NCBI GenBank assembly: GCA_037953745.1
Contig: JBAKBP010003112.1
Location: forward strand, 1-64,000
Reading direction: 5' to 3'
DNA: 64,000 nucleotides
Origin: Lithodes maja
Lineage: Eukaryota; Arthropoda; Malacostraca; Decapoda; Lithodidae
A program made the translations under genes and the position numbers. Under the pieces are notes generated by a model, which did no database searches, was not told the DNA's origin, and saw nothing but the letters and a program-made list of their open reading frames with translations. Positions 55,246 through 64,000 of the stretch are shown here, piece by piece (the stretch's first letter is position 1; each line of letters opens with the position of its first letter).

Positions 55246-57000
55246 TGTAAATGTGTGGTAGAGGTATTAAGTGTTCAATACAGAGCTAAAATGTTTCGAG
55301 TTTGAATATTGCCTCCGACAAGAGAAGGATATTCTTTGGTTTTCCTTGCAACACCATTTACCTCTTGAGATTCATGACGCATTTTGACAGTTTATGTTGG
55401 CCCTTTTTCGACGATTTTATACAGCGTAAGAAGAACCTTTGGGATGTAGGATAAACTATAATTTATTAACAGTGATTAAATTATAGAAATATTTCTATAT
55501 CTATATTAATCACGATTGAAGTAGCTTAAATGATGCAGGACAAACTATCAAACGTATAACTATGATAGTTACAGACACAAATACTTATAATAAATTGACA
55601 AGTAGAATCTGCTTCATCTATATATGCCTTCATTTACAACCATTTCACACACACATTTCACTCACGCCATCACCTCTATTAGTTATAATGGTGACACAAG
55701 GTTACGTAACATTGTTTCGGTTGTAACTGTTCATACATTACTTCCAAGTATGTGTTTTAATGAAGTGCACGTCCGTAATTTGTTAACAAATAACCTATAA
55801 CTCAAATAACAATATCTACACTGCATCATATTATTATAATAATCAATTTTGAAACAAACTGCCTGGGGAACTTAGTATATGGTGAAACCACAACAAACAC
55901 TTCGGCTTATGACTCTCTAAAACGTTTTTCTTCTTCTCTTAAGTACCGTAAATAAAGCCAGAGCGAAGAAGTGATTTTATATATTTCATATAATTACTTT
56001 ATTTGTATTTTATTTTTATGTTTATTTTTTTTTTTATCCTGGTATACAACAGGTTCGGCCTTACATGGACACTTCACGTATACGCTATACTGTATACGAA
56101 CACGTGAAAATTGTGTATATCTATCTATATCAATTAATTGCACTTGGAAGAAAGACAATGGTATCGGTATTTTATAATATGTAACCAACCCTCGCATTTA
56201 CTTTTCACAGCATGAATTTGAGAAATATTGGATTGAAAAATATATTCAGCAAATTGATGGTGTATACAGCTGATAGCTACAAACAAAATTAATATAACAA
56301 TATTTAGGAAAAAAAAAAAAAAATGTACAAATAAATGCCACTGTATATAAATAAGCCTATAACAATAGTGCTCTCAGTTTAATGACGTGTTGCATAGGAA
56401 ACCAAAAACTTTACCGGTAATGACCGGTTAATGACGTGTTGCATAGGAAACCAAAAACTTTACCGGTAATGACCGGTTAATGACGTGTTGCATAGGAAAC
56501 CAAAAACTTTACCGGTAATGACCGGTTAATGACGTGTTGCATAGGAAACCAAAAACTTTACCGGTAATGACCGGTTAATGACGTGTTGCATAGGAAACCA
56601 AAAACTTTACCGGTAATGACCGGTTAATGACGTGTTGCATAGGAAACCAAAAACTTTACCGGTAATCTTATTGTTGGGCAAGACGATAATCAAACTCAAA
56701 ACATTTCCGCTGCGTGTTTAACAATACCTCTACCACTCCAGTGTAAATCAAATCTCTTTGGAGGACAGCCTAAATAACACCATAGCTACCAAAGCCCCTT
56801 TCTTATCTACATATAATAGTTTGAATATAGTTATAGTGAAATATATATAAGATGTCCTCGGTACCAAAAGGGTTACTAAAATGTCTCTATCTATGACCTA
56901 GCTAAGATTCACCAAGGTCCTCTGTTCTATTCAGCTGCAGCGGAACGATATCCCTTAAGCTACTTCACACGTGATTAATATAGATATAGAAATATTAGTT
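55246..57000. repeat. Nested inverted repeat pairs in the long-TIR element
   Basis: About 55246-55310 matches the complement of about 56683-56745 (GTGGTAGAGGTATT, AATGTTT.GAGTTTGA). About 55470-55515 matches the complement of about 56945-57000 (AATATTTCTATATCTATATTAATCACG). The pairs interlock rather than nest, which points to past rearrangement. Confidence 0.6.
56379..56666. repeat. 49 bp minisatellite, about 5.9 copies
   Basis: Units start at 56381, 56430, 56479, 56528, 56577 and 56626 and appear identical. Each contains AATGACGTGTTGCATAGG, ACTTTACCGGTAATG and ACCGGT, so ACCGGTAATGACCGGT forms an inverted motif across the unit. Confidence 0.95.
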
Positions 57001-57021
57001 CTATACATTTGTCATGTTTAA

Positions 57022-57131
57022 CCCTTTATAGGGCAAGTGACCAAATTTGATCATGCGAGGGATCAAGCAAATTGGGACCTATGAGCGCGCGAATTTGCAC
57101 TATCTCCAAAAACACTCCGCCCCACAAAGGG
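57022..57131. mobile_element. Small TTAA-flanked element (110 bp)
   Basis: TTAA at 57018-57021 and 57132-57135. The ends CCCTTTATAGGGC and CCCTTTGTGGGGC (complemented) are imperfect inverted repeats. Confidence 0.6.
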
Positions 57132-57783
57132 TTAAGGAATTATAGTCCGTTTTGTCTTACAAATCTCCACGGGCTTATGTTCGACTTAATAATTTGTGTC
57201 AACTGCCATATTTAATATAGCCTACCGAAATGTCATACCATATATTGGCGTTTTGCCTCAACGTTATGATGAAACAGAGTCGAAATTAATGTGGTGCAAA
57301 TTTACCCCAGACCAGATGGCTGGAGTAAAGTAGGAAAGAAGAGCAATTGGACAGAGGAAGAACAAGCTGAGAAGTGAGAAGTACAGTAGAAGACTGACAG
57401 TTTTCGGGCTCAACCAAGTTGCTTCATTGCAAATTTACATACATGCAATCCAATATTATATTTGACTGAACTGCACTTCTGTATTTGTTTATGTTAATCG
57501 AAGGGACAAGAACAACCAGACCCACTCTCGTGGGTCCATCTATCCACTCTGAAGGAGGGAGAACCGTAGCACTTCCTTCACCACTTACATGTGGCCTCTC
57601 CCAACAGTTTAATCTCACCCTCTCCAGTGAATGGAGTAGTAATTTATTAACATTATTATTCAGTAAAAGAAGGAAGTTTAACAGTTACACGTCTTTATAC
57701 CATCTCAATTAACACTTCTTAATGCCACAGATCCTTCATTAGATGCATATAATTGCTTAACTACGGAAGCTCACACTAATCTA

Positions 57784-57975
57784 TTCATATTTCGTAACTA
57801 GTCAACGCAAACACACGGCCACACACAATAATGTAACATTACTTTACACATAGTTGCATGTTATTTTCATACTTGAGGAGATTTGGCGTCGATCAATTAC
57901 CTCAGCGAGCGCTGCTCCCTCCGAGATTAACCCTTTCCGTACCAGGGTTCCGTTTATTTTTTATTTAGCTATATT
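57784..57975. repeat. Internal direct repeat, right member
   Basis: Partner of 53703-53895, same strand, lying just inside the right TIR. Confidence 0.8.
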
Positions 57976-58004
57976 TAAGGAGGAGGTGGGTTGACAGGCG
58001 AATA

Positions 58005-58703
58005 CTGTATTGAGAATACACATTACACACGTAACCATATATTTTTAACTTTTAATATTCAATGCATTGAATCAAGGTACCCATTTTATGTATAGGTCAA
58101 TGATCTTTTTTAATAGTATTGTATGTATACAGTAAAACACAAATACATGCCTACTCCAGATATTGGGATATATTGGCTTAATTAATCATAACTTGATTGA
58201 ACTATGAGAATATAAAAGTATATTAAAGTCTCAATTGTATCTGACTTAGATAACATTATATCGTTAATAAACTTACATATTCGAATGGATCATAACACCT
58301 AATATTGAGCTAGGTTTATAATAATTGGCAAATATGAACATGAGCTACGTAACCTATTGCTATTTTAACGATATGTTATATCATTTTAGGAAGAAGATTT
58401 GGAAAGCATGCATACAAATACATAGATACGATGATAGAGGGAAACATGAGAGAAAGGAAGGAGAAAGATGTTATCGTGCTATTTATCATTCTATAGTCAG
58501 GGCCCTGGTTATAGTCACAGTGGTGGAAACAATCCAGGGGGAGGGGCTTACATAAGTGAAACAGGAAAGAAAGAGGAAGGGAGGGTTTGGCTGAGAGGGG
58601 GTAGTAGAGAGGGGAAGGAGTGGGGGCGGGGGGTGTATCAATGTTACCAACACAATTCGCGATTCTCTGCCGGGCAGGTGTATCAGGACTTATGTCCACA
58701 ATA
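58005..58703. repeat. Right long TIR
   Basis: Inverted partner of 53110-53700. It ends GGACTTATGTCCACAATA at 58703, next to GTAC. Confidence 0.8.
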
Positions 58704-59222
58704 GTACGTCATCCACGTTGGATCCAACGATGTACAGCGAACCCGGTCGGAAGATTTGCTTTTAAAGTACCAGCAGCTGATCAAGTCGTTTAAGGAGAAG
58801 TCATCAAGGATCATCGTCTCAGGAATCGTCCCCCGGCTCGGTGTAGAGAGCCGATTTTACAACATAGCCACCAGCACAAATCATTGTCTAGCAAACCTCT
58901 GCAGGAAGGAGAACGTGGGATTCGTCGACACCTGGGACAATTTCTACTACGATGATTATTTGTTTTCGGACGATGGAGTTCATCTGAACCAGGTGGGAGC
59001 AGCACGTTTTGGGCGTCTTCTCAACGATGCGGTGACGGATTTTCGGAGAAGAAATCGACTCAGCACAGGACAACCAGGAAGGAGGACCGAAGACAGCGAG
59101 GACGGCAACCTACAAAGGAATTAAATACTAATCCATTAAGAACCGCGAATTTGGATAAAGCTCCACCAACACGACCCAAATTCAAAACCGCCAGGGATAA
59201 CGACCGAGGACCGAGGACAGCC

Positions 59223-60580
59223 ATGAATGTAAATGTAGATCCGACCAGAACCAAAAATTCGATGAAAGAACGTTCTGAGAGTTCTAAAACCGCAACTTTA
59301 AAGGTTTTCTATGCAAACGCTCGTAGCATACGCAATAAATTTTCAGATTTAGAGGAACTAGTGTTTACAGAAAATTATGATGTGATTGGCATAACAGAAT
59401 CTTGGCTCAATACAGAAGATAGAGACTTTTTAGCAGAGTATTCACTTCCCGGTTATGTAATGTTTGAGAACAGCCGAATAAATAAAAATGGAGGTCAAAG
59501 AAAGTCTTAACCCGACCCTCGTGTCAAAACCTCAAATTGTGAACGTCGACACATCTTTTGTGCTAATAAAGAATAATAAAGGTACAAAAATAATACTTGC
59601 GTTAATATACAGACCTCCAGCTCAATCAGTGCAAACTGACCGAGAAATTTACGAACAAATTGCAGATGTAAGTAACTCACAAGATACCGTAATTTTTGGC
59701 GACTTTAATTTACCTGTGACCAAGTGGGGCAATACTCTTACTTCACACTTCGGACATGACTTATATACGAACTTGCAAGAGAGTTCGCTTTATCAATTTG
59801 TTCGAACGCCAACCCGTGGTAATAACGTTCTTGACATTGTACTTGCAACAAAAGAAGAATTGATAGAGAATTTGAATGTTGGTGATGAATTCAGTAACAG
59901 CGACCATCGTACGATAACTTTCACTTTAAAGTTTACTAGTAATGAACTAAATAGTAGCATCGAAAAAGTCCCTAATTTCAAGAAAGCAAACTTCCATAAA
60001 CTTAGAGCTATGTTTAAAGAAACTGACTGGAGCTTTTTAATTAACAATAACGACATAAATACATCTTGGAAGTTATTCGAAACCACTTACCTAAAAGCAG
60101 TGCAAGACTGCATACCATCGAAAATACGGCGTCCAGGCCATATTAATAAGCCTAAATGGTGGAATAAAGATATTTCAAACTGCCTGCATGCTAACAAATT
60201 TGCTAATGATAGATAAAAATCCTCACAAAATGACGAAGAACGGGTGAAATTTGTAGAGCTACGACGCAAAGCCAAAAAGTTAATTAAGCAGAGTAAAAAG
60301 ACCTTAGAGTTACATATTGCGAATCAAAGTAAAACAAACCCGAAATAATTCTATAGTTATATCAGAAAGAAAAAAGTAGTTACTTCAACTGTTGGACCGT
60401 TAGTCGATGAAAATGGAGAATACACCAAAGACGAAGTACAAATGAGTAATGCCCTCAATACCTTCTTTGCATCAGTTTTTACAACAGAAGACCTCAGTGA
60501 TATCCCTACACCATCACCGATTCAGATTGATAATTCAGATGTTCTAAGCAATATCACCGTTACAGAGAGAGAAGTATTGA
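59223..60580 (+). pseudogene. CR1 LINE ORF2: endonuclease and start of RT
   Basis: ATG 59223, 98 bp after ORF1. It has VFYANARSIRNKF (catalytic Asn), TESWLN (Glu), then a frame change near 59495 that removes the GGGVALYV-like block. It continues with LIYRPPAQS, FGDFNLPVTKW and NSDHRTITFTL (SDH motif). Stops occur at 60216 and near 60346. The linker runs to TEREVL at 60580, where LINE copy C is inserted; the frame resumes at 63901. With the esterase-bearing ORF1 this identifies a CR1-clade element. Confidence 0.8.
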
Positions 60581-60688
60581 TTTTTTTTTTTTTTTTTTTT
60601 TTTTTTTCTATGTGATTGAGGGAGGCAAAAGGCATAACTGCCTATAGCGAGTGCCTCCCCCATAGTTGAAAGAGTGACAGGGCCAAAA

Positions 60689-63649
60689 TCAAGGGACGTT
60701 CGAGCCAAAATGCCTGGACACACAGAGTTTGAAGCAATTTAAGTCATAGGAAGAGGGAAAGACTGATTCTGGGAGAGAGTTCCAGAGCTCAGCTGTTGAG
60801 TAGAAGAAAGTTTTAGAGTAACGTTTCACTCTTGGGTTGGAGAGTTGCACAGAGTAGGGGTGGGATTGAGTTGCAAGACGGGTACCACGTGCCCTACGTA
60901 AAGGAGGTGGTATGCACTGGGATAGCTCTGAGGAACACTGATTATTATAGTAGCGATAGAATAGCGAGAGAGATGCAACATTGCGGCGGAGAGAGAGAGA
61001 TTGCAGAGAGTTGGTGAGTGGACGGGAGTTAATGATACGAAAGGCCTTCCTTTCAACTTTGTCTAGGAGAGCGGTGTGAGAGGAACCTCCCCACACATGT
61101 GAACAATACTCAATACAAGGGTGCACTATGCCCCTGTACAGAGCAAGAAGCTGTGCAGGGGAAAAGAACCGCCTAAGGCGGTTGAGCACACCCAGCTTCT
61201 GGGAGGCTGCCTTAGCAAGACTGGTAATATGGTCCTTCCAAATGAGAGCAGAAGAAAAAGAGACACCAAGAATATTGAGAGAAGATGAAGGGTTGATTTT
61301 TGTATTGTTGAAGAATAAGGGATAGTTCGCTGGGAGATCCTGACGGGTAGATAGATGGAGAAATTGGGTTTTGGAAGCATTAAAGTTAACAAGGTTTTCT
61401 CTGCCCCAATTGGAAATAGTATTTAGATCAGAATTTAAGAGTTCTATGGCTTCATTACGTTTGTCGTTGAGGGATTGCTGGCTGGGGCGTTCTGAAAAAC
61501 TAATGGAGTAGTGTAAGGTTGAGTCGTCTGCGTATGAATGGATGGGAATTAAGGTACAGTTAAGGAGATCATTTATAAAAATTAGAAAGAGAATAGGAGA
61601 TAGGACAGAGCCCTGAGGAACACCGGAGTTTATAGGGTGAGGAAGTGAACAATGGCCGTCCACAACCGCGGCTATGGAACGGCCGGAAAGGAAATTAGAG
61701 ACAAAGGCACAGATGGAGGGATAGAAACTGAAGGAGGGTAGTTTAGAAATTAAAGATTTATGCCAGACTCTATCGAAGGCTTTCGATATGTCTAGTGCAA
61801 TAGAAAAAGTCTCACCGAAGTCCCGAAAGGAGGATGACCAAGAGTTAGTAAGATATGAAAGAAGATCACCAGTAGAGCGACCCTTAAGGAAGCCATACTG
61901 GCGATCTGAGAGCAGATTATGAGAAGAGAAATGCATAAGAAATTTGGAAGCAAGAATAGTTTCAAAAACTTTAGAAAGACAAGAGATAAGAGCAATTGGA
62001 CGATAGTTGGAGGGTTGAGAGCGGTCACCCTTCTTTGGGACAGGTTGAATGTGAGCAAACTTCCAGCATGAAGGGAAGACGTTAGAGGATAGACAGAGAC
62101 GAAAGAGTTTGCCTAGACAGGGAGTCAGCACGGAAGCACAGTTTTTGAGAACAACAGGAGGAACACCGTCCGGACCGTACGCCTTATTAGTGTTAAGCCC
62201 AGAGAGGGTAGAAAGTACATCTTTAGAAGAGATTAGGATATTAGGCATAAGTAAGAGAGAGGAGGGCGGAGAGGGAGGAATAGCACCGGAATCATCCAAG
62301 GTGGAGTTTCTAGCAAAAGTTTGAGCGAAGAGTTTAGCTTTGTCAGAGGAAGAAGTGATGGTTGTGCCATCAGAGTGGGAAAGGGGAGGGAAAGACGAGG
62401 AAGAGAAATTGTTGGAGAGGTTTTTGGCTAGATGCCAGAAAGCTTGGGAAGAGCTAGAGTTGGATAGTTCAGTGCTTTTATTATTGATGAAAGAGTGTTT
62501 GGCAAGTCGAAGAACAGATTTGGCTTGATTCCGGGCAGAAACATATGAAGAATGAGAGTCTTGAGTTTTAAGGCGTCGGTACCGTTTGAATGCTTCCTCC
62601 TTATTGCGGACAGCAGTAGAACAGGCGTGAGTAAACCAAGATTTTTTAGCATTAGTCTGAGAGAAAGAGAATGGAATGTATGCTTCCATGCCCGATAGGA
62701 TTACCTCGGTAATGCGTTCAGCACTCTCCGAGGGTCCTCGGCCATGGAAGCAGAAATCATTCCATGGGAAATCAAAGAAGTACTGCCCAAGAGCCTCCCA
62801 GTCGGCAGCGCCAAAGTGCCACAAGCGCCGCCGGCTAGGAAGATTGGGTGGCTGTACTGGAGAGATAGGACAGGTGACAGAGATAAGTTTATTGTCGGAG
62901 GAGCCCAGAGGAGAGAAAAGATCGACAGTATAAGAAGAAGGGTTAGAAGTTAGAAACAAGTCAAGAATGTTGGGCCGATCTCCGATGCGATCCGGGATAC
63001 GGGTGGGTTGCTGAACTAACTGCTCTAGGTCATTTAGGATAGAAAAGACGTAGGCTTGTTCACCAGGTGGATCAGTAGTGTGAGAGGAGAGCCAATGGCG
63101 GTGGTGAACGTTGAAATCTCCTAAGATGGAGATTTCTGAGAAAGGAGAAATGGATAGAATGTGTTCCACTATAGAGTTTAGATAGTCAAAGAATTTCGGA
63201 AAGTTGGTAGAGTTAGGGGAAAGATAGACTGCACAGAAATATTTAGTAAGAGAATGACAGGAAAGTTTGAGCCATAAAGTTGAGAATTCAGAGGAGTCGA
63301 AATCGGGAACATGAGAGCAAGTGAGTTTGTTGTGCACATATGCACAACATCTGCCTTTGGCTTTGAAACTAGGATAGAGAAAGTAGGAGGATACAGAGAA
63401 GGGGTTGCTGGAAGTTGCTAGAGACACCTGAGTTTCGGTGAGGAAGAGAAGATCAGGTTTGTAGGAGGAGAGATGGTGCTCAACAGAGTGAAAGTTAGAG
63501 GAAAGTCCGCGAATGTTGCAGAAATTAATAGAAAGAGTAACAGGCCGAGGTCCAGGTAATTGTGTGGGGTCGTCAGGGGATGGTCGGTCGGGTGAGGGGG
63601 CATTTATGGTCCCCCCCCCTGGGGACTCCGAGGCTGGGCTACAATTCAT
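60689..63649 (-). CDS. CR1-like LINE ORF: endonuclease-reverse transcriptase, 986 codons, open
   Basis: It starts at ATG 63649 (MNCSPASESP) and is uninterrupted to 60689. The endonuclease spans about residues 40-260: CNIRGL (N45), LTETQV (E72), GDFNVHH (177-183), NILDLFL (D230) and SSDNKLIS (251-258). In the last block the catalytic His of the SDH motif is Asn253; copy B has SDHKLIS. The RT has GPDGVPPVVLKN, PKKGDRSQPSNYRPIALIS, motif A ALDISKAFDRVWH, INSGVPQGS, the catalytic YADDST (706-711), and a C-terminal thumb ending RHFGSNVP. It would act on its own mRNA at chromosomal targets. Open frame and long A tail suggest youth, but endonuclease activity is doubtful. No separate ORF1 is present. 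Confidence 0.85.
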   Translation of the reverse strand: MNCSPASESPGGGTINAPSPDRPSPDDPTQLPGPRPVTLSINFCNIRGLSSNFHSVEHHLSSYKPDLLFLTETQVSLATSSNPFSVSSYFLYPSFKAKGRCCAYVHNKLTCSHVPDFDSSEFSTLWLKLSCHSLTKYFCAVYLSPNSTNFPKFFDYLNSIVEHILSISPFSEISILGDFNVHHRHWLSSHTTDPPGEQAYVFSILNDLEQLVQQPTRIPDRIGDRPNILDLFLTSNPSSYTVDLFSPLGSSDNKLISVTCPISPVQPPNLPSRRRLWHFGAADWEALGQYFFDFPWNDFCFHGRGPSESAERITEVILSGMEAYIPFSFSQTNAKKSWFTHACSTAVRNKEEAFKRYRRLKTQDSHSSYVSARNQAKSVLRLAKHSFINNKSTELSNSSSSQAFWHLAKNLSNNFSSSSFPPLSHSDGTTITSSSDKAKLFAQTFARNSTLDDSGAIPPSPPSSLLLMPNILISSKDVLSTLSGLNTNKAYGPDGVPPVVLKNCASVLTPCLGKLFRLCLSSNVFPSCWKFAHIQPVPKKGDRSQPSNYRPIALISCLSKVFETILASKFLMHFSSHNLLSDRQYGFLKGRSTGDLLSYLTNSWSSSFRDFGETFSIALDISKAFDRVWHKSLISKLPSFSFYPSICAFVSNFLSGRSIAAVVDGHCSLPHPINSGVPQGSVLSPILFLIFINDLLNCTLIPIHSYADDSTLHYSISFSERPSQQSLNDKRNEAIELLNSDLNTISNWGRENLVNFNASKTQFLHLSTRQDLPANYPLFFNNTKINPSSSLNILGVSFSSALIWKDHITSLAKAASQKLGVLNRLRRFFSPAQLLALYRGIVHPCIEYCSHVWGGSSHTALLDKVERKAFRIINSRPLTNSLQSLSLRRNVASLSLFYRYYNNQCSSELSQCIPPPLRRARGTRLATQSHPYSVQLSNPRVKRYSKTFFYSTAELWNSLPESVFPSSYDLNCFKLCVSRHFGSNVP

Positions 63650-63897
63650 TATATTTTTTTTTTAATTTTGGTGTGGAGGAATGAAGTGTGGTGTGCATGT
63701 TTAGTGTAGTAAAGTGGATAGGAGGAGGAGGTGTTTGTGAGAGCTAGCTGGATTGCTCTCAGTGTAAATGAGGCACAAAGAAAATCAGTAAGAGAGGCCA
63801 AGCAAATGAAACAGGAGTTCCAGCGACTCTTTATCACATGCCTATAACCTCACCTGGGTCTAGCCCTGATCGATTGGTGCCCACAATCTCCCCACAA
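63650..63897 (-). promoter_or_regulatory. 5' region of LINE copy C
   Basis: Non-coding stretch between the inferred 5' end and the start codon. As the only upstream part it should hold the internal promoter, but I see no clear initiator or downstream element. Confidence 0.4.
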
Positions 63898-63900
63898 TGA

Positions 63901-64000
63901 ATTGTTTAGATAAACTCAAGGTAAATAAAACGCCAGGACCTGATACAATCTCGCCTAGAGTTCTAAAGGAAGCTAAGGATGAGCTCTCCAAACCACTGCC
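63901..64000 (+). pseudogene. CR1 LINE reverse transcriptase start, continues beyond the window
   Basis: Continuation of the host LINE from 60580. It reads KLKVNKTPGPDTISPRVLKEAKDELSKPL in good frame, the usual beginning of a CR1 RT domain. The rest lies outside the window. Confidence 0.85.

Larger units (their letters stand above)
53110..58703. mobile_element. 5.6 kb element with very long TIRs and no transposase
   Basis: The ends are TATTGTGGACATAAGTC and its complement, flanked by GTAC at 53106-53109 and 58704-58707. Equally, the duplication could be TA with ends CTATTGTGG...CCACAATAG. TIR arms run about 590 bp on the left (to about 53700) and about 700 bp on the right (from about 58005), diverged by indels. 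Inside are a direct repeat pair, nested inverted repeats, a 49 bp minisatellite and two TTAA elements, but no ORF with a recognisable domain. The superfamily is not known to me. Confidence 0.8.
52489..59124 (+). pseudogene. CR1 LINE ORF1 with PHD-like finger and SGNH esterase, split by an insertion
   Basis: ORF1 starts at ATG 52489 (MPRACANCAGRFG). The N-terminus has CANC and CWLCQQ pairs fitting a PHD-like zinc finger, then a short coiled region, a Thr/Ser-rich linker, and the SGNH hydrolase: WLVGDSMIRG (catalytic Ser in GDS), then after the insertion VIHVGSNDV (the GxND block), and DDGVHLNQVG (DxxH block). The frame is cut at GTAC (53106-53109) and resumes in phase at 58708, ending at 59124. 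Esterase-bearing ORF1 proteins are known from CR1 elements. Without the insertion the frame would be open. Confidence 0.85.
60581..63897 (-). mobile_element. CR1-like LINE copy C, apparently full length
   Basis: On the minus strand it runs from TTGTGGGGAGATTGTGG at 63897 through a 248 bp 5' region, a single open frame, and a 3' UTR ending in about 27 A (T on the plus strand, 60581-60607). Removing it rejoins the host LINE frame exactly (…GAAGTATTGA + ATTGTTTAG…). The target duplication is short: TGA at 60578-60580 and 63898-63900. Copies A and B are truncated members of the same family. Confidence 0.85.

Noticed and set aside
60826..62953. Plus-strand open frames over LINE copy C
   Set aside because: Antisense or out-of-frame to the intact 986-codon LINE ORF, and repeated wherever the LINE is repeated.
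1..64000. CRISPR arrays, bacterial operons, tRNA or rRNA genes
   Set aside because: No spaced direct-repeat array of CRISPR form, no tRNA cloverleaf and no rRNA signature was seen; the 49 bp repeats are tandem without spacers.

Overview
This is animal nuclear DNA made almost entirely of transposable elements. I see no host protein-coding gene, rRNA or tRNA that I can defend. The mix is CR1/Jockey-group and RTE LINEs, BEL/Pao LTR retrotransposons, PIF-Harbinger, an Academ element with an XPG-like nuclease, many TTAA-flanked short elements, and long GA, TA and CA microsatellites. It suggests an invertebrate with a large repeat-rich genome. An arthropod such as a decapod crustacean is my guess, but no host gene supports it.

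Layout. 1-9186: a degraded plus-strand LINE, hit by a 2.3 kb Harbinger element; a 2.6 kb stretch covering both was later duplicated in tandem. 9187-10810: microsatellites, a TTAA-flanked short element and a 400 bp foldback. 10811-14007: a broken minus-strand RTE LINE. 14543-14900: a near-perfect TTAA-flanked foldback. 15456-21044: a structurally complete Academ transposon with TIRs, a 3 bp ATT target duplication and one unbroken ORF of about 1,545 codons. 21525-22981: a 5'-truncated CR1-like LINE (copy A). 23309-44153: a cluster of BEL/Pao copies in both orientations, interrupted by a TA-flanked element, a 2.35 kb TTAA element with an unusual low-complexity ORF, and CR1-like copy B. 44154-46549: a CR1 fragment and a 5'-truncated RTE copy with an 11 bp target duplication. 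48175-50910: a CR1 remnant and TTAA elements. 52385-64000: a CR1 LINE whose ORF1 has an SGNH esterase domain. Its ORF1 is split by a 5.6 kb element with very long TIRs, and its ORF2 by CR1-like copy C, which keeps an open 986-codon ORF.

The elements are connected by nesting rather than as an operon. Order of events can be read from it: Harbinger into LINE, then tandem duplication; TTAA element and LINE into BEL; long-TIR element and LINE C into the CR1 LINE. In several cases a sibling copy in the window, or rejoining of the host ORF, gives the pre-insertion site. The best candidates for functional proteins are the Academ transposase and the ORF of LINE copy C, although copy C carries Asn where its sibling has the expected catalytic endonuclease His. 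All other coding regions are visibly broken.
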